DNA of 64,000 nt from Heloderma charlesbogerti (Eukaryota > Chordata > Lepidosauria > Squamata > Helodermatidae): the NCBI GenBank assembly GCA_026122225.1, contig JANEZZ010000807.1, forward strand, positions 744,001-808,000. The letters are read 5' to 3'. Below, in pieces: positions 44,990 to 54,689 of the stretch. Below the pieces are notes generated by a model. The model worked only from the letters and a program-made list of their open reading frames with translations, was not told the origin of the DNA and did no database searches. The position numbers and the translations under genes are program-made. The stretch's first letter is position 1. Every line of letters begins with the position of its first letter.

Positions 44990-46330
44990 CCAGGCCTTTC
45001 CCGGAGGTGCCGCCGGCCCCCAAACCTGCACGCGGAGCCATCCACGGCCCGCCCCGCCGCAGAGCGCCGGGGGCCGGCCTCAGCTTCACCCAGAGCTCCG
45101 CCGCTCGAAGGAGCAAGGCCCCTCCCGCCTTAGCTCAGGCTCTGCAGGACCGCGGGGGGGGGGGGAGGCGAGAAACAGCCCCGCGGGGCGGAAGGGGGCT
45201 CCCCTCCGAGCAGCCGCAGGGGCGCCTCGTCGCAAGCCGCAGGCCCACACAAGCTGAGGGGGCTGCCCGCGAGGTGCGCCGCTGCTCCAGGGCCCGCGGG
45301 CGGGCAGCCCAAGGCCTGGCACGGGACGGGGCGATCGCGCCCGCACGGCGCCGGTGGGGCGGGAGGAGCCCTGCAGGCTCTGCGGCGGCGCCCGCACACC
45401 TGCCTCGGGCGAGCGCTCCCTCTGCATCACGGCCGAGACCGCCGCGGCGCCTGCCCTCCCCCGCTCGGTACCTTTGAGAGAGCTGATCTCGTGCTGGATG
45501 GAGCGCGCCGAGTCCATGGCGGGCGGCTGGGGGCGCGGCGCGGCGCGGCGCATCGTCCTCCCGCCGCCGGGCTCCGTCCGTCCGCTCCGTCGGCGGGGTG
45601 GGCCCGACTCCGCCCCCGGCAGCGACGCAGCCAATCCGCGCGCGGGGGTCCGGCCGGTCTTTCATCGCGCTGGAAGCGGCTCGGCCCTGCGCGTGGCCAC
45701 TGCGGCACTTCAGGGGGGGGGGGCGGCGCAGAACCCCGCTTGGCACGTACGTCTCTGGTCCACGTCCTGCAGGGCACTTCGCGGGGCGGGGGCGGCGGCG
45801 GCGGGTCCCCCCCCCCCCGGCCGAAAGCAGCGCTCTGGCGTTGACGGCGCAAGGGAGGAATGGGCCGGCTAAGAAGAGCGCCCCCGCCCCCGCCCCCGCC
45901 GCACCAGGGCAAGCGGGGGCGTCCTTCCGGCCAGAGGAAGGCCCGGGCGGGGCTCCGACGCAGGCCATCGACGCAGACCCAGCCTGGCCTCCTGCCTCGG
46001 GCCGGAGCGGTTCCACTTGCCGCCCTGCCTCGCGGTTCCCTCACATGGCGCTGGCGCTAAATCGCCAGACCCGGTCGTGGGAACACGCAGATCTCTTGGG
46101 GCAGTGAGGTCGCAATCCTCCCAGCAGAGAGGGGTGCGGCCTGGCCAGACCCCAAAGGCGCACGCCAGGGGCGGCGTTGCAAGGGCTTCCGCGCACGCCT
46201 CCAGGGTGGCCCGCCGCTGTGCTGGCGCTGCCCCGGCAAGGCCTGGAGAAGAGGCCCGGCAGCGCCGGCAGGGCAGCAGGAGTGGGAGAGCAGCCCTTGC
46301 GCAAGCAAGCAAGGAGCGTGTGCGAGAGCA
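44990..46330. promoter_or_regulatory. CpG-rich promoter island of exon 1e
   Basis: CpG-dense DNA surrounds exon 1e on both sides, with poly-G and poly-C runs. It is interpreted as a CpG-island promoter, with boundaries judged by eye. Confidence 0.65.
45472..45517 (-). CDS. PLEC: Plectin first exon 1e
   Basis: The coding part is 46 bases encoding MDSARSIQHEISSLK plus the phase-1 G, before a GTACCG donor. Mammalian plectin 1e begins MDPSRAIQNEISSLK, the same length with 11 of 15 residues equal, so the match is firm. The ATG context is good (GCCATGG). The exon is in a CpG island of about 1.3 kb. The function of the 1e N-terminus is less studied than those of 1a, 1b, 1d or 1f, and nothing in the 15 residues suggests a membrane or sorting signal beyond a short amphipathic helix. 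Confidence 0.94.
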
Positions 46331-46519
46331 GCCCAGAAACGGTGTGTGTGTGTGGGGGGGGAGCCCCAGCATCTTGCTTTCAAGTGCTGAGGGCTCTGGG
46401 CCGGCAGGGGAGCGGGGCTCACCATGGATGCAACGGGCTCCCCACAGGCCAGCTGGTGCTGCATACCGGGGATGAACTACTGCTGGAAATCCCTGCTGCC
46501 GCTGCAGTATGTCTTCTGT

Positions 46520-46960
46520 AAAAGATTTCTAGGCGACTTTTCAGAGCAGGCGCCCACCCAAGGCGGCTCACAATAATATCCATACAATAAAAACTGATAC
46601 AGTGGTAAAAGCGGAGACACTCGTAACATCAACGAATACCACCTTGATACAGAAACCTGCAGCATAATTGCAACCGCAACCCAGAACAGCCCAATAAAAC
46701 ATATTCCCAGGAAGGCCAAAGTAAACAAGTGTTCAGGGCCTTCCTAACTGCCTGCAGTGATGGGGCAACCCATTCCAGAGGTGCAGGGCCACTGCAGAAA
46801 AAGCCCCGCCTTGTGTACATGCTCAGAGGAGGGCAAGTGAGAGCAACTGTCACTGATCTCAAAGTGCAGGCAGGCTGGTCTGGGTGGAAGTAGTCCTTAA
46901 GCAGTTTGGGACCAAGTTACCTGAAGGCTTTAAAGGTCAAAATCAGCAGGTGGAACTGGG
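46520..46960. repeat. Diverged interspersed repeat, same family as 20.8-21.5 kb
   Basis: It starts with a ggcgcccacccaaggcggct cacaataa-type motif and continues through cattccagaggtgcagggcc and gaaggctttaaaggtcaaaa. It is noncoding and lies in the intron between exons 1e and 1f. Confidence 0.55.
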
Positions 46961-47898
46961 ACCAAGCAGACATCAGCAGGCCTGTTCACAGAGAAGGGGC
47001 GCTTCACAGCCAAAAGGGGCTGCAAGGGCTGCCACCAGAAGAGCAGGCTCAGGAGAGCAGGGACAGTCCAAGCTGAAGGCCTGCCACAGGGGAGGCCACA
47101 CAGCCCATCGCTGCCCCTTCACACATTCCTGTCTCAGACTACCTCAGCCCCTTGGCCCACTTTGCCTGGCACCAGACTGCCCAGTGGGCACAAGCAGCTG
47201 GGCTGCAGCAGCTGGCCTGGGCTCTCTGCAGCCTCACAGGCCCCTCACAGTCCTGGCCAGAACTGACCTACAAATCCCAGAATGCCCCACAGAAAAGCCC
47301 ATGCAGATGCTCACACCCCTTGCCAAGCCAGGGCACCTGCCTCTGTGCCAAAGGCGCACCACTCCCACTGCCTTGCGAATGCCTCCAGGCGCTTGGGGCA
47401 GGGGCTGGGCTGGCTGCTGGGGAAAAGAGAGGAAGTGATGCAGCAGCCAGGGCGGGCAGCCAGCCTGCCTTCCCAGGCCCTCACCAGGCCGAGCAGCCAG
47501 CACAGGGTCCTAGTGCCAGACAGGCCACAACCAGGGGAATTTTCTGCAGTGGTTCTGCAAGGACAGCTGGGCCATGCTCTCTGTGCAAGGCAGGCCTCTG
47601 AGCAGCAGTGACCCACAAGCCTGGGGGACAAGTTCAGTGGCTGGAGAGCAGTTCAGCAGAAGGCAGTAATGGGCAGGCGCAAAGGGGAGCCGGGGAGCCA
47701 TGCCCACGCAGATGCAGGCCTTGAACTGGGGCAGGGGGAGGCAAGGCAGGGAGTGGCTCCCAAGGAAGACAAATGTGGGCTAATTAAGTGGAGGAACCCC
47801 ATCCCGTTTGGGGGCACAGACTAGAGGACTCTCAGGAGCCCCTCAAACTCTGTTATGCTGATTCAGGGCAGAGGAGACTGAACTGGAAAAGGGGCAGG

Positions 47899-48140
47899 CA
47901 CCCTGGTGGCCTCCAGATGTTTTGGAGTACAACTCCCATCAGCCCCAGCCAGCAAAGCCAATCAGCCTTTCCTTACTGGGTCCCCTACAACTCCCAAGAT
48001 TGCTGGCCATTGGTGATGCTGGCTGGGCCTGATGGAACTTGGAGTTCAAAACATCTGGAGGGCACCAAGTTGGGGGAGGCTGAGCAATGGTAAAGGATCA
48101 TGGGAGTTGCAGTGCCACACGTGTGGAGGGCACCTGACTG
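47899..48140. repeat. Palindromic MITE-like element with an adjoining partial copy
   Basis: Full arms run from 47899 to 48083 (ccctggtggcctccagatgt ... acatctggagggcaccaagt tgggggaggctg). A further partial arm (catgggagttgcagtgccac ... tggagggcacctgac) follows to 48140, so two copies are nested or adjacent. Confidence 0.75.
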
Positions 48141-48759
48141 CCCACCCGCCAGGATGCAGGTTCACCCCTCTTGCCCAGGGCTTAAACTGTCCCAGTCAAC
48201 AACAGCAGGGCTGTGATGGGGGAGACAGGGAGAATAGTCCACTGCTGGCACGTTGCTAAGCCTGGGTGCATGGGGCCCCAGCCCTTAATCTATTTCCACG
48301 GCTCCCGCCATACTCCACAGTGCCCTGAATGTCCTCCGGTACCAACGGGAGGTCTTTTTCTCAGCTTAATTCCCATGCAGGGGGCACATTTCTGGGGGGA
48401 TTGCAGCTGGGTAGGAAAGGGTTAGCTCTCCCCTTCCTACATGCTGCAGTACACTGCCCCCCCCATCACACCATGAACATATGCAGTCCACCCATCATGC
48501 CCTCCATGACAGTGCCCCAATGCCCCATCTGAGTACTGGCAGAGAAAAAGCAAAAAATGGTGACACTGGGGGAGGCAGATTTTGGCTTCCCAAAAATCAC
48601 AGTTTTTTTTTTTAAAAAAAAAGACATGTGGTTTCTAGGCCTTATGGCTAAGAGGGCAGGCTTTCAATGTGCGGGAAATAACTGCTTACATCCCAGAAGC
48701 CAGATTAGGGGGAGAGGGAGCTGGCTATGGTTTCCAGAGGCCTTGGGGATAGGACCCAA

Positions 48760-48945
48760 GAAAGCTGCCTCTAAACTGACTCAGGCCCTTGGTCAAGCTA
48801 GCCCAGCGTGGTCTCCCCAGGGGCTCAGGCAGAGAGCGGCATCTCTTTCCCATGGCTCTTTTTTTGACTGGAGATACTGGGGAACTGAGCCTGAGGCCTT
48901 CTGCAAGCAATGCCTGGGACAGGGCTCCAGGGTCACCCGCTGGGC
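48760..48945 (-). mobile_element. tRNA-derived SINE, reverse orientation
   Basis: The reverse complement of the SINE body is visible (gctgcctctaaactgactca, cttggtcaagctagcccagc) in reverse order to the copies at 702 and 10792. The tRNA-like part is degraded. Confidence 0.7.
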
Positions 48946-49134
48946 TCCTTGCCATTCCCCAGAGCTAGCCAAAGCAAGATTAAGCAAAAGTGCAGAATTA
49001 TGTCCCCCCATCCAGCCAGCTACTCCCCACAACCCATTTGGGGAATTTTCCTGTAGAAATATGAAACAAATAAACAATAAGCATGAAAAATAAATAATTA
49101 ATACAGTTAGAGAAGCTTCATTTGGATGATTTAT

Positions 49135-49199
49135 CATTTGGGGTTGGACTTGATGGTCTTGTAGGCCCCTTCCAACCCTACTATTCTACTATTCTATGA
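49135..49199 (+). mobile_element. CR1 LINE terminal tail
   Basis: Only the last 65 bases of CR1 are present: ggggttggacttgatggtct, ccttccaaccctactattct and three copies of the end octamer. Confidence 0.85.
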
Positions 49200-49294
49200 A
49201 AGTAGGGCACAGAATTTGGTACATTATTTTAACTGCGTTGGATATTTATCCTATGCAGTACAAAGTTCCTACTGTCTTGCTTATTGTCTGTCTC

Positions 49295-49318
49295 CCCCCC
49301 ACACACACACACACACAG
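49295..49318. repeat. (CA)n dinucleotide repeat
   Basis: About nine to ten CA units lie in the intron between exons 1e and 1f. A shorter one is at 38614-38627. Confidence 0.85.
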
Positions 49319-50349
49319 CTGTTCCTTGGCCAGGAGTCCTTGGGAGGGGAGGTCTTTGCTTGCAAGAGCCCCCTGACAGCAAAGCCCAGGGCAGGGGGGT
49401 CGGTTCCTGTGGCCTTTGGGAGCTCTTGGCCACGCAGAAGTGCCCTGCTGCCCTTGCTCTCTCCCCACGCAGGTTAGAACCAGTGAAACACAAAGGAGCC
49501 CTGAGTCGAGAGTGCCCGTCCCTTGTGCCCCCAGCCGTCCTTCCACAGGGTCATGTGCCAGGCCACCTCCTGCCATCGCAAGCAGCCACAGCCGCACTGC
49601 AGCCATGCAGGGCCGTCACTCACCCAGAAAACTGGGCAGCTCCACTTGCTTGCCTGCCTGCACGCCTTCCCACCGGCAGCTTCCCAGTCTTGGCCTGGGC
49701 TAGTGGCTCAGTGCTCGAGGCCTGGCCCACAGTTTCCTGGCAGATGGCCCACCCTCTTGGGAGCAGGCCAACAGCCCTCTTTCCGCTTCTTCAACACAGG
49801 CAGGCTCCCCCACAGAAGCCCAGACTCAGGGCGGGGGTAGGGGTCAGAGACACGTGTCCCAAAATGAGGAGGGCAGGAGGCTGGCAAGTGCACGTTTGCA
49901 GGATTTGCCCAAGAAAAGCCAAACTCTCTGACATGAAGACCCTTTGTCAAGAAAGCAAATGTGTGCTTGCTTTGGGAGCCGCACGTATTCTGCTTCTGCT
50001 GTGCAGGATACTAAGCAACGCCCTCCCCCAGCACCAGTTCCACCTGTGAAAGGAAAGGCTTTCCAGTGCTTGGGGGGGGGGGAATTTCTCCAGAGGCAAG
50101 ACATGCAGCACCCCACCTGTGCACGGGGAAGGGGCTCTGGAGCTGTCTGCAGAGCAAGGCTCCCTCTCAGGGCCACCTGGCAGCGCAGCCTCTCACTTTG
50201 ACCCAGCAAGACCCAGCACCCCAATCTCAGCACCGCCACACCACCACAGGCACCTGCCAGGCACTTGTGAACAGAGGGCGGGGAGCCACTGCAAGCGGAG
50301 AAGTGGCTGTTCAGGCAGGCATTTGGGGTGGGTTAGGGTATTTTAGAAA

Positions 50350-50475
50350 ATGTTTTTATTGTAGAATTTTGTTTTAAACTGTTTTTATTGTATGTTGTAC
50401 ATCGCCCAGAGTGGCTGGGTGACCAGCCAGATGGGCGATTAATAAATTTAATAATAAATAATAAATATAAATAAG
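50350..50475. repeat. AT-rich 3' end of an interspersed repeat
   Basis: tgtttttattgtatgttgta followed by catcgcccagagtggctggg and aataataaataataaatata is a typical tail of reptile LINE/SINE copies. It is noncoding. Confidence 0.6.
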
Positions 50476-52114
50476 CAGGGTGCGCTTGTGAACTCTGCCT
50501 GCCATTTCCCCCAAGCCCTCCCCCATCCACTTAAAGGGAGCTTTCATGCTAGAAATACAGCTTGCAGAGAAAAGCAGTTGGGGAGGGGGAATCATGGGGG
50601 TGAAGAAGCGTTCAGCATCCCCATCCCACCTGCCACCTGCTCCGCGAGCACACGCGCACACCCACACCACCTGCTCTGCTGAGTCTGGGCCTGGCCTTGC
50701 CGGGTCACCTCTGCTACCCCACCCACCCTTGGCCTGACCCCAGCCCCAGAACACAGCCGCCCAAGCCTGCCTCAGGAGAGCCGGCCCAGCCCAGCCCAGC
50801 CCTTGGCAACTCCTGTGGAGGCCAGGTGCCTCCCCTCACACATGGAAGGGCTGAGCTCTGGAGAAAGGTGCAGGGTTAAGCGGGGAGGGGGACAAGGCTC
50901 AGTCCCAGAGCCCGTTTCATTGTGGGTTCAGGTCTGGAACATCTGGTACAAAGCACACATGCCCCCACTGCCATGGGTCCCTGAGCATGCACGGCGAGCT
51001 ACTCTCCTGCTCGCTGTGTAGCCCCAGCATCCACAGGCCGCGAGGCCCCTCTCATGCTCCCATGTTGGAAATTCAGCACTGGGCAGCAGGAACAAGCAAG
51101 ACTCAGACCCCCAAAGGCCCAGGACCCCTGGCACACCTCTGTGGGAAGAGAGAGAGAGCAGCTGGAGAGCCCCACCAGACATATGCTCTGGGTGCCCCCC
51201 ACACCCCTGGAACACCAGCCCAACACGGCTTGCCGGTGAGTGCACCACCACGTCGTGGAGCCTAACCAGGAGGTGTCCCTCCTCCTCAGGCCACACAAGG
51301 GGGATCCAGGCCCTTATCAATCCTCCCACCCCAACCATCAAGAGAGTCCCCCACCTCCCTTAGCTCTGGGGCCATTCCAAGCCACGAACAATGCCCACTC
51401 CTGCAGCCATGCACACCTACAGAGCCAGGCTGCCCCAAAGTGCTGGGGTCACCAGAAGACCCCTGCAGTTCCCATCCCCAGGCCTGGACTGGGCGCTCCC
51501 CACCCCCTGCTCACTCCCTATCCGTCAGGAACGGGGGCTGCCCAGGAGAGAGGGAAGGAGGCAGCAGTGCCAGGGGGCGTCTTGCGCCCACCTCCAGCTC
51601 TGAGCAGAGGCAAGCAGGACTCCAGCAACAAGGCCAGCCTAGTGCAGGGCAGAGCGGGGGGCAGGGAGGGACGGTGCCCTAGGAAGTGCAAGGCTTTGAA
51701 AAAGCTCCAGGCATCCCTTTCCCTATGAGGGGACACCAGTGCCTCCAACCAGCTGACGCCCTGCAGGGTCTCCCCCAGGTCCAGAGTGTTCAGGGGCTTT
51801 GGAGCCAGAGTGTTCCTGGGGTGGGCAACACCTGAGCTTGCATTAGAAAATCTGGTCTTATGGGTAATGAATAAATAAAGAGGCAATGGCATTACAGATG
51901 GGCAGAGTGCCTTTCCCTAAATGGCCACAACCAGCCCCTCACCCACACTGCTAAGATGAGTGGGCGGGGGGGGGGTCAGAGGGCAAAAGCCTCTTAGGCA
52001 GTGGGAAGCAGTTTGATATTGGCCACTCAGGATAAAAGGCTTTCTGCTCCTGTAACTCTCAGGAGGCCAAAAACATGGGCCAGCCAGTTTGAAGCCAGCC
52101 AGGTGTTACTCCTG

Positions 52115-52180
52115 CCTTGGCCCACCCACGAGATGGAAGCTGGTGTGCCTTGGCCCACCCACGAGATGGAGGCTGGTGTT
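52115..52180. repeat. 33-bp tandem duplication
   Basis: Two adjacent copies of a unit starting ccttggcccacccacgagat differ at two positions. Confidence 0.88.
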
Positions 52181-52530
52181 CCTTCGCCCACCACCCCTCA
52201 GATGCACATCCCAGCACATGTGTCCCAGCAGGGGACTAGCTGAAATCTGCAGTGGGGCAACGAAAGGGGGGAGAGCGGAACAGACACAGAAAGGGCCCCA
52301 AATAATCCCCACGCACAAACAGGCACCCCAGAAGCCCAGTGGGATCCCCCTGGCCCCTACAGCCTGGCACCTGACTCCCCATGTGTCCCACCTTCCAAAT
52401 GCTAGTTACAGCCAGACCTGCCATTGCCCACCCCCGCAACTCTGCACAGGCTCAGAAAGCGCCAACGTTAACCTTGGCCCCCGCCCCCCCTTAGCCCCCT
52501 AGATCCACAGAGTAGAAAACTGGAGCTTGC

Positions 52531-52564
52531 AGTTTTTGCATATCACCAGTTTTTGCATATCACC
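52531..52564. repeat. 17-bp tandem duplication with octamer-like core
   Basis: agtttttgcatatcacc occurs twice in a row. Each copy contains TTTGCATAT, close to the POU-factor octamer. It lies about 950 bases upstream of the 1f CpG island on the intron side. Confidence 0.8.
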
Positions 52565-53200
52565 AATCCCTTAACATAAGCTCCCTTTTGATATACTAAA
52601 GTGTAAGTTACAGACAAAAACAGCTGCTCCTTGTCAAAGATGGCTTTTCCTTTCAACACTTTCCTTTTTTATTCCCTATTTATGTCCTCAGAAACAGCAA
52701 AGTTCCCCAAACAGAGACAAGCATGCCATAATTTTCTTTCTTTTGAAAAAAACGAATGTGTTTTACGATTTTATCTGGGCGGTTTTTCTGATTGAAAAAG
52801 AGAGAAGAGCAGAATATCTTCTAAGGGATTCATGAGTTCACAGCACCCATAGTCCACCTATGCCAGTTAATCAACTAACGCTCTTGTTGATTAATCTACC
52901 ATCTGAGCCAAGTAAAAGTCAAACACCCCTTTCCTAGCGCAAAGGGGCAGGGCCAGAGAGCCGAAGCCCCCTCCCTTCCAGCCCTCAGCGGGGGACTGGG
53001 CCGGAACCAGCACACTGGCGCCACCCCCGCGCCACCAAACAAGGCGGCAGCAGCGCCCTTCCTCGCCGGCGTCGCCCGAGGGGCCCCCGGCGCCCGCTTT
53101 CCGATCCTTGCGCAGCGACGGAGTCAGCCTCCCGCCGAGCAACAGCCCTGCCGGCTCCTTCCCGTCCCGGGAGCTCCGCCACGGGCAGCGCCTGACATGC

Positions 53201-53210
53201 CCTATTAAGG
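53201..53210. promoter_or_regulatory. CArG box (SRF site) in the 1f intron
   Basis: CCTATTAAGG fits CC(A/T)6GG exactly, 126 bases beyond the 1f donor, surrounded by GC-rich DNA. With the nearby TEAD palindrome it suggests SRF/TEAD control of 1f. Confidence 0.5.
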
Positions 53211-53335
53211 GAAAGCGCAGCGAAGGCGCTCCACGGCCCGGCCCGGCCCGGCGCCCGAGCGGCGAGGCGGGCCCCGGGCGCCCCCTCCACGGCGCGCCCC
53301 GCGCCCGCCGGCGCCACGTGCGCGCGCCCGCCCAC

Positions 53336-53426
53336 CTTTGTATTTCTCGCGCACATCCTCGTAGGCTTGGATGAAGTCCTTCTCCTCAGGGTTGGGGGGC
53401 AGCAGGCTGAGGTTGAAGGTGGCCAT
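53336..53426 (-). CDS. PLEC: Plectin first exon 1f (focal-adhesion isoform)
   Basis: The coding part is 30 codons plus one base, starting MATFNLSLLPPNPEEKDFIQ and ending AYEDVREKYK before a GTGGGC donor. The core DFIQAYEDVREKYK matches mammalian plectin 1f (DFIQAYEEVREKYK) and resembles the first exon of dystonin, so this N-terminus predates the split of the spectraplakin paralogues. In mammals 1f locates at focal adhesions and costameres. The ATG has a good context (GCCATGG). The N-terminal 12 residues are longer and different from mammals. The CpG island, a TEAD palindrome upstream and a CArG box just downstream mark the promoter. It is the most upstream PLEC exon I can identify here. Confidence 0.95.
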
Positions 53427-53573
53427 GGCGCGGCCGCGGGCAGACTGCGCTGGGGAGGGGGCCGCGCCCGGCGTGCCTCTCAGGGGGCCGAGGCGAGGCG
53501 AGGCGAGGCTGGGCTGGGGGGGCGGGCGGAGGCAGGCAGGCAGGCGAGGCGGCCACGCGGGCCGGGCCAAACC

Positions 53574-53590
53574 CTGGAATGACATTCCAG
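53574..53590. promoter_or_regulatory. Perfect TEAD-type palindrome upstream of exon 1f
   Basis: CTGGAATGACATTCCAG is a perfect 8+1+8 inverted repeat of the TEAD half-site GGAATG/CATTCC. It is about 150 bases upstream of the 1f ATG. TEAD with YAP/TAZ controls many adhesion genes, consistent with 1f being the focal-adhesion isoform in mammals. Confidence 0.55.
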
Positions 53591-54689
53591 CCGATGCCTG
53601 GCCCTACCTCTTAAAGGCGCCGCCCCCGCCGCCCCCGGCTCCCAGGCCAGAGGCCTCCCACAGCGGAGGAGGGCCGACGGACAGCCGCCGCCCGCCCCGG
53701 TCTCGAGCGCTCTCCCGCCGCGGGGGCACCTGCTGGCCTCCCCGCTTCTGGCCTCGGCGCTTGGCGGGGCAGCGCGCGCGCACATGTCCGCTGAGAAGCC
53801 AGCCCCGCTGAGTTCAATCATGCTTACCCCCAGGTAAGACCTGGCGCCCGAAGGACCGAGCCTCCTTCAGGTGCTGCTCCGCCGCCTCGGGGCTCGAAGC
53901 GGGCGCGCAAGAGGCGCTCCGGTCGCGCCAAGACGCGGTCGTCGAGCCTGCGACGAGGCTCCGCCACGCTGCCCCAGCTAGCCCGGGGCCACTGCGGCCC
54001 CGAGAGGCCGCCGCAGGGGAGCGCTCCTCGGCAGGGCCCTCTTGGGTGCCCTCCGGGCAGCGCAGCGCAGCGCAGCGCCTTGCCCGCCTCACCGGGCCCT
54101 GACTAGGGCTGCGCGCCGCTGAGCCCTTTCAGAGGTGGGTCGGAGTTGAGCCGCTGCGCCGCGCCCACTGGGGAGCCGACCCAGGCGGAGCGGCTGGCGC
54201 TGCCGTTGCCGGCCCAAGGCGCCCTCGGGCTGCTGCCGGCGGCCGCTCCCGTTCTTCCTCCTCGTCTGCCGCCGCTCGTGGCTTTGTAGCTCTTGCCCCA
54301 GGAGTTGGCCGGCCTGCCAGCGGCCAGCCTTCTCCAGAGGTGCCCTACGCACGCGGGCGCCGGAGAAAGGCCGGCCGGCCGGCCTGCCCCCCCACCCCCG
54401 CAGCACGCGACTGCGGGTGCCCGCGGGCGCCAGGCCGGCCTTCCGCCTCAGCGGGGCAATTCCCGGCCTCGGAGCGCCGCAGCTGACTGGCGGGCGTGAG
54501 GAAGGGGGCTGGCTCACGCAGGGCGGCTGATGCAGAGCGCCCCCCCCCCCGCAGAAAGAAACGGTGCGTGAGAAAGGGCGGGGGGCAGCAGCGGGGGAAG
54601 GGCGAGGCCTGCATTTCCCCTGCCCCAGAAGCGGGGCGCGAGCCCCCTTCACGCGCCTAGAGGGTCTCCCTTGGCTCGGACTGTGCCTT

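Larger units (their letters stand above)
36696..44990 (-). other. PLEC: PLEC intron between exons 1e and 1
   Basis: It contains an AT-rich island (39660-40200), a 36-bp duplication, a palindromic element (40513) and C/G homopolymers. Several short frames end at plausible phase-1 donors (about 42423, 43219), but none looks like protein, so none is called. Confidence 0.6.
46330..52960 (-). other. PLEC: PLEC intron between exons 1f and 1e
   Basis: It holds repeats at 46520, 47899, 48760, 49135 and 50350, a (CA)n tract and two tandem duplications near 52.1-52.6 kb. No exon is supported. Confidence 0.65.
1..53700 (-). other. PLEC: PLEC gene, 5' half (alternative first exons through exon 6)
   Basis: Plectin is a giant cytolinker that joins intermediate filaments to actin, hemidesmosomes, mitochondria, Z-disks and the nuclear envelope. 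Seven shared or alternative internal exons (2, 2alpha, 3, 3alpha, 4, 5, 6) and at least seven recognisable alternative first exons occur in collinear order on the minus strand. All are flanked by GT/AG signals, and every first exon ends in phase 1 to match exon 2. The protein joined across exons 2-6 is the plectin CH1 domain and the first part of CH2. The 3' part, from exon 7 on (rest of CH2, plakin domain, rod, plectin repeats), is outside the window at the low-coordinate end. The upper boundary given is approximate: 1f is the most upstream first exon I can identify, and an exon for isoform 1c may lie above 64000. Confidence 0.97.

Noticed and set aside
53812..53850. Strong GTAAGC-type donor upstream of exon 1f on the minus strand
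   Set aside because: The segment (gagttcaatcatgcttacccc) matches a common noncoding reptile repeat motif, also seen near 27170-27260, rather than an exon.
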